Origin: Bacteroidales bacterium
Lineage (GTDB): Bacteria > Bacteroidota > Bacteroidia > Bacteroidales > VadinHA17
Direction: 5' to 3'
Assembly (NCBI GenBank): GCA_027451265.1
Contig: DAIDJT010000072.1
Span: 1-10,108, forward strand
DNA: 10,108 nt
In this document: in pieces, positions 1 through 7,942 of the stretch
How the letters are laid out: the number at the start of each line of letters is the position of its first letter
Numbering within the stretch: position 1 is the first letter of the stretch
Notes under the pieces: generated by a model
What the model saw: only the letters and a program-made list of their open reading frames with translations
What the model was told of the DNA's origin: nothing
Database searches by the model: none
Translations under genes and position numbers: made by a program

Positions 1-528
1 CGCGACAATCTTCCTGCAAGCGCTGCAGATGCCAGGTTCAGGTATTTTGAGGACTTCATTCCAAGGCCTTCCACCGCATCAGTTATGCTGGTTGTCGGGG
101 CGGCAAAAGGTGAAGATCCGGCCAGGGCAATGATGTGGACACTTGCAGGCTTCCCGCTGACCACCGTGGCTGTCCCGGTTTGGGTCAGCGCAGGTGAAAA
201 CATGCCTGCAGTGGTGAGCATGAAGGAAAACATGCACGCTCCCCTTTGTGATGCTGCCATGACCCTCAAGCGACAACTCTTCCCCATAGCCAGGGGATCG
301 GGCCCGAAATACATTAACGTTGCCCCCCTGCTCAACTGTGAGAAGACCGGCATACTGCAGAAGCTTGAACCGGTGGAAACAGAGATCTTCAGAAAAACAG
401 CCGAGATGGTTGCTGCCTTGCCCGCAAAGGAAAAGCAGCAGAAAGAAGCCATCCTCGAACACTATAAATGGCTTGACGGTTATATCATTCAGTCATACCG
501 TGAGTTATTTGGAGTGGAAGTGAAATAG
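1..528 (+). CDS. C-terminal part of a probable C45/NTN-type linear amide C-N hydrolase (5' truncated)
   Basis: The reading frame is open from the first base of the window, so the gene begins upstream; 175 residues are visible before the TGA-less end at TAG. The ATG at 85 is internal, because the 28 codons before it (including a RFRYFEDFIPRPSTASV segment) read on smoothly. The segment with MMWTLAGFP followed by VAVPVWVSAGENMP resembles the C-terminal half of the acyl-CoA:6-aminopenicillanic acid acyltransferase / carcinine-hydrolase-like (peptidase C45) proteins that are often exported in Bacteroidota; this is recall of the family, not a search. The N-terminal nucleophile Cys and any signal peptide would lie outside the window. 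The family cleaves linear amide bonds after self-processing; the substrate cannot be told here. It is followed after 27 bp by two exported M14-type genes on the same strand, which suggests joint transcription. Confidence is moderate for the family and low for any specific substrate. Confidence 0.6.
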   Translation, partial: RDNLPASAADARFRYFEDFIPRPSTASVMLVVGAAKGEDPARAMMWTLAGFPLTTVAVPVWVSAGENMPAVVSMKENMHAPLCDAAMTLKRQLFPIARGSGPKYINVAPLLNCEKTGILQKLEPVETEIFRKTAEMVAALPAKEKQQKEAILEHYKWLDGYIIQSYRELFGVEVK

Positions 529-555
529 CGGAATTCACACGTAACTTTTTTCAGG

Positions 556-2523
556 ATGAACATAAGGAAATTACACGCTATAAGAGGCCTGATGCTTCTT
601 GTCGCTTTGTTGCTGATGGCTCCTTCACAGGTCAGAGGCATTGAAAAGTACAGTGACCCGGCAGCCGTTAACCGCAGGATAGAGCAGCTTCGACAGGCGA
701 ATCCCTCGATGGTGAAGGTGCTGAAGCTTGCTGTCACCCCCGGTGGCAGGGAGATGCTTATGATTGAGATAGGGAGGGATGGCAGTTCTGCACCGGCAGT
801 TCTTGTTGGCGCCAATTTCTCCGGCATCACTCCGCTGGCCACCGAGGCAGCTCTTGAACTCGCTTCACGGATAGTGGCCGACACTTCCCTGAATACCGGT
901 TTAAGATGGTACATCATACCCCTCGGCAACCCTGATGCCGGTGCGCGTTACTTCACCAGGCCCCTCTGGTCTGATCCGGGTAACGGAAGGCCGTTCAATG
1001 ATGACACTGATGATCAGACAGATGAGGATGGCTACAATGACCTCGACGGGAACGGCATCATCACCCAGATGAGGGTCAAGGCGCCTGACGGCACATGGAT
1101 ACCCATTGAGGGTGAGCCGCGCCTGATGCGCAAGGCTGACGCCTCAAAGGGGGAGAAGGGAATCTATAAGCTCTATACCGAAGGCATCGATGACGACGGC
1201 GACGGACAGTATAACGAGGATGTGCCGGGCGGCACAAACGTAAACATCAACTTCCCGCACCTCTTCAAAAGCTTCGGCAGGAGAAGCGGGCTCTATCCCG
1301 GCTCCGAGCCCGAGTCGGCAGCACTGCTGCAGTTCGCGTTTACCCACCCCGAGATAGCCATGGTCCTTGCCTTCGGTCAGACCAACTACCTTCTTTCGCC
1401 CCCGAAGGGCGGCAGAAAGGGATCGGTTGACACGGAGAACATCCGCATACCGCGCGAGACAGGCACCTCACTCGGCATTGACGTCTCGCGAACATATACC
1501 ATGGCCGAGGTCATTGAGCTGGTGCAGCCGATGCTTCCTCCGGGCATGACGGCTGACGAAAGCCTGATTTCCAGTTTCCTCGGGCTGGGCGCGGTGATCA
1601 ACCCCCTGCCTGAGGACATGGCTTTTTATAATGAGATATCATCGGACTTTAAGGAGTACCTTAAGAAAAAGGGGGTGACGGCCGAACGCCTCGAACCGGC
1701 ACAACCGGAAGACGGGGCATTCGAGCTGTGGGCGTATTACCAGCTGGGGCTGCCGGTGTTCACCATGGATTTCTGGGGACTTCCCAAACCGAAGGAAGAA
1801 AAGAGCGACGGCAAGGGCGATGAGAAAAAGACCGACGTGGTCAGTGATGCCCGGAAGACAGGCGACGCCGTGAAGGCTGACACGAAGACGGACGACAGTG
1901 TGAAGGCTGACCCGGAGAAGGGTGACGCGGTACAGGATGCCCGGAAGACAGGCGACGCCGTGAAGGCTGACCCGAAAAAGGGCGATCCGAAGGAGAAAGC
2001 ACAGCTTGCATTCTCCGACACATGGCTGCAGGGCCGCGGATTCACATCATGGAAGAGCTACAGCCATCCGACCCTTGGCGAGGTGGAGATAGGCGGGTTC
2101 ACCCCGTTCATCGAAAACACCCCGCCGGAGAGCATGGTTGATTCACTGCTTGCCCTTCAGCTTCCGTATGTCTCTGAACTGGTGAAGAAGTTGCCGCGGC
2201 TGGCTGTCACTGAACTGAAGGTGACTGAAAAGGGCGGCGGCGTTTACCGGTTGGAAGCATGGGTGACAAATGACGGTTACCTCTCCTTTCCCATAGCAAT
2301 GGGCAAACGGAACAAGGTGCCGTCACCTGCCATACTGACCATCGGGGGCGATGGCATTGAGATCCTTTCCGGCAAGAAGAGGACTCCGGTTGGTGAGGTC
2401 GGAGGGATGAAAGCGGTCAGGTATGTCTGGCTTGTCAGGAGCCCGAAGAAAACAACCCTGACGCTCAGGCTGGAGTCGAAACAGGCAGGGAATGACAGTG
2501 AAAAGGTAATCATCGGAGGCTAG
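556..2523 (+). CDS. Exported M14 carboxypeptidase-like pseudoenzyme with charged repeat linker
   Basis: A 655-residue protein with a signal peptide (basic start, hydrophobic residues about 11-21, likely cleavage near 28). It aligns along its whole length with the downstream M14 protein: an N-terminal peptidase fold, Asp-rich loops (about 149-166 and 212-222), and a C-terminal domain from about 495 that shares the pattern W-K-x-Y-x-H-P and E-I-G-G. The catalytic sites are replaced: the HxxE zinc motif reads S89-G-I-T92, the third zinc His is G274, the substrate-binding Asn-Arg-Asn is N230-I231-N232, and the catalytic Glu is D405. It is therefore unlikely to be an active metallopeptidase; a binding, chaperone or regulatory role is inference. 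Residues about 411-483 form a Lys/Asp-rich linker containing an exact 12-residue repeat that the paralogue lacks. The ATG at 556 was chosen because it gives the signal peptide; no clear Shine-Dalgarno is seen. The next gene starts 4 bp after the stop. Confidence 0.85.
   Translation: MNIRKLHAIRGLMLLVALLLMAPSQVRGIEKYSDPAAVNRRIEQLRQANPSMVKVLKLAVTPGGREMLMIEIGRDGSSAPAVLVGANFSGITPLATEAALELASRIVADTSLNTGLRWYIIPLGNPDAGARYFTRPLWSDPGNGRPFNDDTDDQTDEDGYNDLDGNGIITQMRVKAPDGTWIPIEGEPRLMRKADASKGEKGIYKLYTEGIDDDGDGQYNEDVPGGTNVNINFPHLFKSFGRRSGLYPGSEPESAALLQFAFTHPEIAMVLAFGQTNYLLSPPKGGRKGSVDTENIRIPRETGTSLGIDVSRTYTMAEVIELVQPMLPPGMTADESLISSFLGLGAVINPLPEDMAFYNEISSDFKEYLKKKGVTAERLEPAQPEDGAFELWAYYQLGLPVFTMDFWGLPKPKEEKSDGKGDEKKTDVVSDARKTGDAVKADTKTDDSVKADPEKGDAVQDARKTGDAVKADPKKGDPKEKAQLAFSDTWLQGRGFTSWKSYSHPTLGEVEIGGFTPFIENTPPESMVDSLLALQLPYVSELVKKLPRLAVTELKVTEKGGGVYRLEAWVTNDGYLSFPIAMGKRNKVPSPAILTIGGDGIEILSGKKRTPVGEVGGMKAVRYVWLVRSPKKTTLTLRLESKQAGNDSEKVIIGG
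1846..1971 (+). repeat. Exact 36-bp direct repeat within the charged linker
   Basis: Positions 1846-1881 and 1936-1971 are identical over 36 bp and encode DARKTGDAVKAD twice, 90 bp (30 codons) apart. Between them, around 1900-1914, a shorter copy of the same theme (GTGAAGGCTGACCCG) occurs. Because the period is a multiple of three, gain or loss of units would keep the frame. The nucleotide identity suggests recent duplication or homogenisation. Confidence 0.9.
2515..2519 (+). promoter_or_regulatory. GGAGG ribosome-binding site of the second M14 gene
   Basis: GGAGG lies 8 nt before the ATG at 2528 and inside the last sense codons (Gly-Gly) of the preceding gene. With only 4 bp between the genes this supports translation from one mRNA. 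Most other starts in this window lack such a motif, so it stands out. Confidence 0.6.
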
Positions 2524-2527
2524 AGCC

Positions 2528-4270
2528 ATGGAAAGAAAAAAAGCATTCATGATATTGGCATTAACGGTTGTTGCCGTGATGTTCACCCAGGCACAGGAGG
2601 TGAAGGTGCCCCTCCGCTTTGATTTTTACTACAGCTATGAAAAGATGGCTGAGGCAATGAAGGCCCTCAACACCGCTTATCCTGAGTTCACAAAGCTTGA
2701 TGAGGTGGGCCGCTCCGAGGAGGGAAGAATAATCTGGGCACTGACCATCAATAACCCGAAGACCGGTGAGCCGTTTACCAAACCGGGCGTTTACGTCGAC
2801 GGCAACATCCACGGCAACGAGATCCAGGCAGGGGAGGTATGCCTTTACCTGGCAAACAGGCTGCTGACAAACTACGGGAAAATCAAGGAGATAACAGAAG
2901 TGGTTGACCGCAACGTGTTTTATATTATTCCGGTGGTTAATGTGGATGGCCGTGCACATTTCTTCGCGGATGCGAACACCCCCAGCTCCAACCGCGGACT
3001 CCGGATACCCGTGGATGATGACCGTGACGGGCTGTTTGATGAAGATGGTCCGGATGACCTTGACGGCGACGGGAGCATAACCAACATGAGAATCAGGGAT
3101 ACCCTCGGCAGGCTGAGGAGTGATCCCGCCGACAAGAGGCTTATGATAACCGTCAAGCCCGGCGAGAAGGGCGAATGGACCAGGCTCGGGCAGGAGGGAA
3201 TTGACAATGACGGAGACGGTCAGGTCAACGAGGATGGCGAAGGTTACGTTGACGGAAACCGCAACTGGGGGATGAACTGGAATCCTCCTTACGTGCAGAG
3301 CGGAGCAGGAAACTACCCGTTTGAGGGCAAGGGCATCAGGGCCATCGCGGAATGGATGCTGGCCAGGCCCAATATTATCCTGGTGTTTGCCTTCCACAAC
3401 AACGGAGGCATGTATCTCAGGGGCCCCACCTCCAAGGCTGCCGGCGAATTGCCGCAGGGTGACGTGGCAGTCTATGACTACCTTGGAGAGCACATGGAGA
3501 AAATTGTGCCCGGATACCAGTACCTGATCAGCTGGAAGGACCTCTATTCGACATACGGCGACTTTACTGATTTTACAGACAAGCTTATTGGATCATACTC
3601 ACTTGTTGGTGAACTATACCAGCCTGAGACGGAGACTTATGACGGAACGCCGAAGAGGGGTGAGGAAGAGCGCTCAAGGAGTGATGACCCCACGGCGGGA
3701 GAGCGGCAGAGGCTGCTGTTCGATGACAACGTCAACCAGGGCGAGCTCTTTAAGGAGTGGAAGGCTTACAAGCACCCGCTTTACGGTGACATCGAGATTG
3801 GAGGGTGGACAAAGATGAGTTCGCGTCTGCCGCATCCGTTCATGCTGCAGGACCTGGTTCACAGGAACGCCTCATCGGTCATCTTTGCAGCAAAGCAGAC
3901 ACCTAAGATAACGATGGATGTGTTTGAGGTGAAAAAGGTTGGCGGTGACCTGTGGAGTGTAAGGGTACGGCTGGTAAACAGCGGTGCAATACCCTCAGTA
4001 ACCTACGAAACAGTGAAGAATAAATTGTATCCCATTGACAAGCTGACTGTTGCCGGGCGCAATGCCACGGTTGTCGGAGGCGGGGTGCTGACCAACGCAT
4101 GGATGAATCTCGTCAGTTACAAGGAGTACCGTCCCGAGGTGCAGATGTGCCAGGTGCCGGGGTTGGGCAAGGCGGAGTATCAGTTTCTTGTGAGCGGCAG
4201 AGGCGATATTGAGATAAAGTATGAGTCGCGCAAGGCAGGCACCATCAGCAAGACGGTGGAGCTGAAGTGA
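2528..4270 (+). CDS. Exported M14-family zinc carboxypeptidase, apparently active
   Basis: A 580-residue protein with a signal peptide (hydrophobic about 7-19, cleavage probably near 22-23). The M14 signature is complete: H95-G-N-E98 as the first two zinc ligands, N244-R245-N246-W for substrate carboxylate binding, H290 in FAFHNNGG as the third zinc ligand, and E362 in LVGELYQ as the catalytic base. M14 enzymes remove C-terminal residues or cleave cell-wall peptides in the periplasm or outside the cell; the substrate here is not evident. The H95-H290 distance (195 residues) is longer than in pancreatic-type enzymes because of an Asp-rich insertion (about 162-184 and 226-238) with DxDxDG-type loops, likely calcium-binding. 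The C-terminal domain from about 405 is shared with the upstream paralogue and looks beta-rich; its role is unknown. It is the last gene of the plus-strand cluster, followed by a terminator-like hairpin. Confidence 0.9.
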   Translation: MERKKAFMILALTVVAVMFTQAQEVKVPLRFDFYYSYEKMAEAMKALNTAYPEFTKLDEVGRSEEGRIIWALTINNPKTGEPFTKPGVYVDGNIHGNEIQAGEVCLYLANRLLTNYGKIKEITEVVDRNVFYIIPVVNVDGRAHFFADANTPSSNRGLRIPVDDDRDGLFDEDGPDDLDGDGSITNMRIRDTLGRLRSDPADKRLMITVKPGEKGEWTRLGQEGIDNDGDGQVNEDGEGYVDGNRNWGMNWNPPYVQSGAGNYPFEGKGIRAIAEWMLARPNIILVFAFHNNGGMYLRGPTSKAAGELPQGDVAVYDYLGEHMEKIVPGYQYLISWKDLYSTYGDFTDFTDKLIGSYSLVGELYQPETETYDGTPKRGEEERSRSDDPTAGERQRLLFDDNVNQGELFKEWKAYKHPLYGDIEIGGWTKMSSRLPHPFMLQDLVHRNASSVIFAAKQTPKITMDVFEVKKVGGDLWSVRVRLVNSGAIPSVTYETVKNKLYPIDKLTVAGRNATVVGGGVLTNAWMNLVSYKEYRPEVQMCQVPGLGKAEYQFLVSGRGDIEIKYESRKAGTISKTVELK

Positions 4271-4280
4271 TTCAGCCCGG

Positions 4281-4316
4281 CGGTGGCTATCGCCACGGCT
4301 CTCATGCCACCGTTTT
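4281..4316 (+). terminator. Terminator-like hairpin after the M14 genes
   Basis: CGGTGGC (4281-4287) pairs with GCCACCG (4306-4312), with an 18-nt loop, and TTTT follows immediately. A smaller competing hairpin, GTGGC (4283-4287) with GCCAC (4292-4296) and a 4-nt loop, uses the same left arm. It sits in the 82-bp gap between convergent genes. On the minus strand there is no T run after the stem, so it mainly suits the plus-strand cluster. The T tract is short, hence modest confidence. Confidence 0.5.
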
Positions 4317-4352
4317 GTGCTGCTCAGGGGTCTCCTATGCACTGACGCTCAA

Positions 4353-7028
4353 CTATCTTATAACCACCGGCTTTCTGACTTGCTGGCCGGGCCTGACTGC
4401 CGGCACGCCACCGGCTTCATTGTGAACCGTTGCAGGGCGACCCGTTGTGTCTGACGGCCTTCCGGGAATATTCTCCCTGCCAATCCTGTCAATGACATTA
4501 GCCGGAGCGGTGCATGATGTGCATTCATCAGTGATTGTTGAGTAACCGATATTCTTACCCTTATAGACATAGGTCACCATCTCAAACGGGTGCATCCTGT
4601 TTTTGAGGGGGTTCAGGACATCTCCCGGTGATGAGTATCCGTACGTCACGTTCCATGGACCGGTTGATGCTATGGCAGCACCCGGGTGTTCCGCAAGAGG
4701 AACCAGCCTGACCTCTTTTCTGAACCATACCTTTGCCTTTTTTGCGTCAGGGAGCTCAGGTACGGACTGAGGTGCTGTAAGTGAAGCATGCGGTGCGTCG
4801 GCTCCGCGTACCAGCGTAACGGTTCCTTCCGGAGCAGTCTCACCGCGGATGGCGCTCACCACCACGAAGCTGCTGTCTGCCGAGAAGGTCTCGCTTCCGG
4901 GCCTGGCTGATGCCCTGAAATTTTCATGATCAACAGCAGAAACCATAAGTCCGTCGGTCTCAATCCACTCTGACTCCACCGTGAATCCTTCCACCTCAAT
5001 GCGCGCCTTTACCTTCTGTCCCGGTTCAAGGGTGAGACCGCTGACAGAGAACATGCCCAGAGGGTTGTTAACCATGCCCCGGTTAGTACCAGCCTTGCCG
5101 GCAGAGGATGGAACGTTCGCTGGAGCCCTGTTACCCGCACTAACAGTGCCTCTTGCTCCCGGGCTATGAACTTCTGTTGCACGGGATCCGGCGGCACCGG
5201 AACCGGTCTTCTGACCTGACGTATCTTTGGTTCCACTGACATCCAGGGGTCCGCCGGCCAGCCTCACCTCAGATCCGGAACTTGTAATGAACTCTATCGG
5301 ACCACGGTAAACGGTAAGATTGTTTCTGAACTCATTCAGACGCCTGACGGCTTCCTGCTGCGGCACAGCCCCTCTGAAACGGTCAGCAGGAGTGCCAGCT
5401 GAGACAGATGATGCTGCACCGGACGAAGCCCCCTGCTGTGCTCCGGCAAGCTTCGCCCATTTGCTGGCTGAACCGGCAACAATGCCCTCAGCCACACCTG
5501 TGAAGTAATCCGCTGCATAGAGTTTTACTTCCCTGAATGGTATCGTGACACTTAGCTCAGGACTGGGATTTGGCACGCCAGGCAGCCTGATCCTCACCTT
5601 GTCGCCATTCTTCAGGGGCACATTACGTGCAATGAAGACTCCGTCATCACCCGTGACGGATGTGATCTGATCCACCGAACCGTCCGGCCGGCTGACCAGC
5701 AAAGTGAGACTGCCCTTGTACGGTACTTTTTCCGTCATGCCGGGCACATCTCCGGGCACAAGAGTGTGAACCTCCCCGGCTACATAGTCGCCCCAGGCAC
5801 AGGCCTCATGGATGACCATGCTGTAACCGTGAAAATCAGGTTTCTTGTATTTCCAGAGCGAATAGTAGCTGTCGAGCAGCGTGAATTTCTTTGATACTAT
5901 CTTCCCGCCAGCCTTGAGCCTGAGCCCCACATCGGCATCAAGGGTCATCCCGTCGGTGGCAACAGTCCCCTCCATCCCTCCGTTGACATAGACATCAAGG
6001 GCATTGTAGCCCTTAACCTTCAGGTTAGCAGTGCACTGGAAGCCTATAAAGGCCTTCATCTGCGAGGTGATATCATAACCAATGTCACACCATGAATCAA
6101 TAGTTGAAACGTTTTTGATGCTCGTCGGCAGGTACCAGAAAGTATTACCCCGGGCTCCCATAGCCATCTCAATCCCCTGGTGGATCTCCACCGCCAGGGT
6201 CACATGACCTTCCAGGGTGGCAAGGATAAACAAACCTATCTCGCACTTACCAAGATCTGACATCTCTATCACCGTTCCCCATATCGGGGTTTTGGCCTCC
6301 TCCTTCAGCTTCATGCTGGTATAGATCTTCATGTCAACCTGCTCAGTAGCCAGGAAGACGAGCCGGTAACCGTTGTTCTTCGTATACTTCCCCTCAACAC
6401 GGGGATTTGTGATCAGTATCTGTCCGACGAGTGTCGCCAGAAGTGAGTCCTTTTCAGTCTTGTCCAGGACGAAAGTAACACTGTCAAACCGGAGATTGAC
6501 CGCATACTTATTGTTCAGCTGCAAGGAACTTTCAACGACACCCTCAGCCATCGACACGGTGTTTGCAAGTGTCAGCGGAACCTCCTGTTCAGGTACGTCA
6601 ATATCCTGAAAAACGGCTGACATCGATGGCCGGAGGGCAAGCATCCGGTTGTCGTCAACCGGCTCCGCCTGCATTATCAGATCACTTTCAGGGTCAAGAT
6701 AAACAGAGTCGGGACTGGGTTCAAAGGCTCCGCCCGACAGGTCGAGGATACCGTCCTGCTGAAACCTGATGCGGCTCTTTTGGGCAGGAGTCAGCATCCT
6801 GACATTGGGAGCCAGCTCATACCTGACGCCTTTGAATGTCCCGGGTTTCTCACCGCGCGCCATGGCACGCGCTGCAGCAGGATGAATGGCCTGCTCCGAT
6901 GGATGAAGGTCTTGAACGGTAACCACACCCTCAGGCCTGACAGCGTTTTTCATCTCAGGCTGCTGTGCTGAAGCAAAGACCGGCAACAGAAAAAGGACAG
7001 CAACAACATGTAAAAGACGGTTTTTCAT
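4353..7028 (-). CDS. Large exported protein of unknown function
   Basis: I do not recognise this 891-residue protein. It starts with a clear signal peptide (MKNRLLHVVAVLFLLPVFASA, cleavage about 21-22) and has no later obvious membrane span. Residues about 160-400 are rich in alternating polar and hydrophobic strands, suggesting a large beta domain. Residues about 437-484 (GSLTLLVSRPDGS ... VTGDDGVFIARNVPL) resemble a transthyretin/carboxypeptidase-regulatory-like or Ig-like beta sandwich. Residues about 530-550 and 594-655 are low-complexity Gly/Ala/Ser/Thr linkers, with a folded-looking stretch (about 556-592) between them. A last beta-rich part ends with a C-T-S-C pair (836, 839) and a basic Pro-rich tail. 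No type IX secretion C-terminal domain is evident. It is transcribed alone, convergent with the M14 genes and divergent from ppk2. The ATG at 7028 is preceded by an AT-rich stretch without Shine-Dalgarno. It is a real gene; its function is open. Confidence 0.85.
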   Translation of the reverse strand: MKNRLLHVVAVLFLLPVFASAQQPEMKNAVRPEGVVTVQDLHPSEQAIHPAAARAMARGEKPGTFKGVRYELAPNVRMLTPAQKSRIRFQQDGILDLSGGAFEPSPDSVYLDPESDLIMQAEPVDDNRMLALRPSMSAVFQDIDVPEQEVPLTLANTVSMAEGVVESSLQLNNKYAVNLRFDSVTFVLDKTEKDSLLATLVGQILITNPRVEGKYTKNNGYRLVFLATEQVDMKIYTSMKLKEEAKTPIWGTVIEMSDLGKCEIGLFILATLEGHVTLAVEIHQGIEMAMGARGNTFWYLPTSIKNVSTIDSWCDIGYDITSQMKAFIGFQCTANLKVKGYNALDVYVNGGMEGTVATDGMTLDADVGLRLKAGGKIVSKKFTLLDSYYSLWKYKKPDFHGYSMVIHEACAWGDYVAGEVHTLVPGDVPGMTEKVPYKGSLTLLVSRPDGSVDQITSVTGDDGVFIARNVPLKNGDKVRIRLPGVPNPSPELSVTIPFREVKLYAADYFTGVAEGIVAGSASKWAKLAGAQQGASSGAASSVSAGTPADRFRGAVPQQEAVRRLNEFRNNLTVYRGPIEFITSSGSEVRLAGGPLDVSGTKDTSGQKTGSGAAGSRATEVHSPGARGTVSAGNRAPANVPSSAGKAGTNRGMVNNPLGMFSVSGLTLEPGQKVKARIEVEGFTVESEWIETDGLMVSAVDHENFRASARPGSETFSADSSFVVVSAIRGETAPEGTVTLVRGADAPHASLTAPQSVPELPDAKKAKVWFRKEVRLVPLAEHPGAAIASTGPWNVTYGYSSPGDVLNPLKNRMHPFEMVTYVYKGKNIGYSTITDECTSCTAPANVIDRIGRENIPGRPSDTTGRPATVHNEAGGVPAVRPGQQVRKPVVIR

Positions 7029-7161
7029 AATGTTTAGGGGTTAGTGCTTTTTTACAACGCAGATAATCACAGGTTTAATATATCAGCAATGCTGAATTTT
7101 TAAAAACTGTGCATTTTTGTTCGAAATCTGATTTCCTCAGCTTTAATTCCTAATTTAGCAG
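7029..7161. promoter_or_regulatory. AT-rich divergent intergenic region
   Basis: This 133-bp gap separates two divergently read genes and must hold both promoters. It is clearly more AT-rich than the genes beside it. For ppk2, TAATTTAG (7151-7158) is one mismatch from the Bacteroidota -7 box TAnnTTTG, with a weak TCTG (7127-7130) 20 nt upstream. No convincing box was found for the minus-strand gene. Confidence 0.4.
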
Positions 7162-7932
7162 ATGATGAATCAAAAGCGTAGAATCATGAAAATATCAGAG
7201 CACCCCACATTCAACAAGGAATGGGACAAGAAGGAGACAAAAAAGAAGACGGAAAAGATGCTGGAGGAGATAGGTGAGCTTCAGCACAAGATGTATGCCC
7301 AGGGCAAATACGGCATCATAGTGGTGCTGCAGGGTATAGATGCCTCCGGTAAGGACGGGGTGACAAAGGGACTGCTGAAGTACTGCAACCCCATAGGGAT
7401 AGAGGTTTACAGTTTCAAAAAGCCGACTGACCTGGAGTATGCTCACGACTTCCTCTGGAGGGTTCATAATGTCTGCCCTGCAAAGGGTGTGATGCAGGTC
7501 TTTATCAGATCACATTATGAGGATATTCTGGTTCCCTCAGTTGAGAAGTTTATCGCCCCTGAGATCATTGAAAAGAGGTATGAGACGATTAATACTTTTG
7601 AAAAGATGCTGGAGGATCATGGTACGAAGGTGCTGAAGTTCTTCCTCAATGTATCGAAGGAAACACAGAAGGAGAGGCTGATGGAGCGAATCGAAGTGGA
7701 GGAGAAGCACTGGAAGCACAAGGATGGCGACTGGGATACACGCGAGAAGTTCGACCAGTACATGAAAGTGTATCAGAAGATACTGACACGCTGTAATGAT
7801 GTGCCATGGAATGTAGTGCCAGCTGACAAGAACTGGCAGAAGCTTTATGCCGTTGCTGAGGTAGTGCTGAAGACTCTTAAGGAACTGGACCTGCAGTGGC
7901 CTCCCCTCGCAACTGAGCGGTTCAGGAAATAA
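7162..7932 (+). CDS. ppk2: Polyphosphate kinase 2 family protein, class III-like
   Basis: A 256-residue cytosolic protein matching the PPK2 family along its length. The Walker A loop is G58-IDASGK64-D-G. The DFLWRVH segment (96-102) and the R116-SHYED Walker B segment (115-121) are typical of class III PPK2, whose members phosphorylate AMP and ADP with polyphosphate as donor. Basic lid residues lie around 170-187, and the end is a typical W-x-V-x-P-A-D-K-N-W (216-225). The usual Asn before Arg-Ser in the Walker B segment (FNRS) is Ile115 here. Length fits the single-domain family. Two starts are possible: tandem ATGs at 7162/7165, or ATG at 7186 (MKISEHP), which would suit the candidate promoter box at 7151-7158; neither has a Shine-Dalgarno. 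It appears to be transcribed alone. Family assignment is secure; substrate preference (AMP versus ADP) is inferred from the motif. Confidence 0.93.
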   Translation: MMNQKRRIMKISEHPTFNKEWDKKETKKKTEKMLEEIGELQHKMYAQGKYGIIVVLQGIDASGKDGVTKGLLKYCNPIGIEVYSFKKPTDLEYAHDFLWRVHNVCPAKGVMQVFIRSHYEDILVPSVEKFIAPEIIEKRYETINTFEKMLEDHGTKVLKFFLNVSKETQKERLMERIEVEEKHWKHKDGDWDTREKFDQYMKVYQKILTRCNDVPWNVVPADKNWQKLYAVAEVVLKTLKELDLQWPPLATERFRK

Positions 7933-7942
7933 CGGTTCCTAA

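Noticed and set aside
85..528. A complete 147-residue gene starting at 85
   Set aside because: The frame is open to base 1 and the upstream codons read as part of the same protein, so this is the end of a longer gene.
2561..3493. A 310-codon open frame on the minus strand
   Set aside because: It lies fully inside the intact M14 gene, whose motifs are complete on the plus strand; its translation shows no recognisable domain, and such antisense frames are common in GC-rich genes.
6640..7028. Type IX secretion target or lipoprotein call for the 891-residue protein
   Set aside because: The signal peptide has no lipobox Cys, and the C-terminus lacks the usual beta-sandwich sorting domain.
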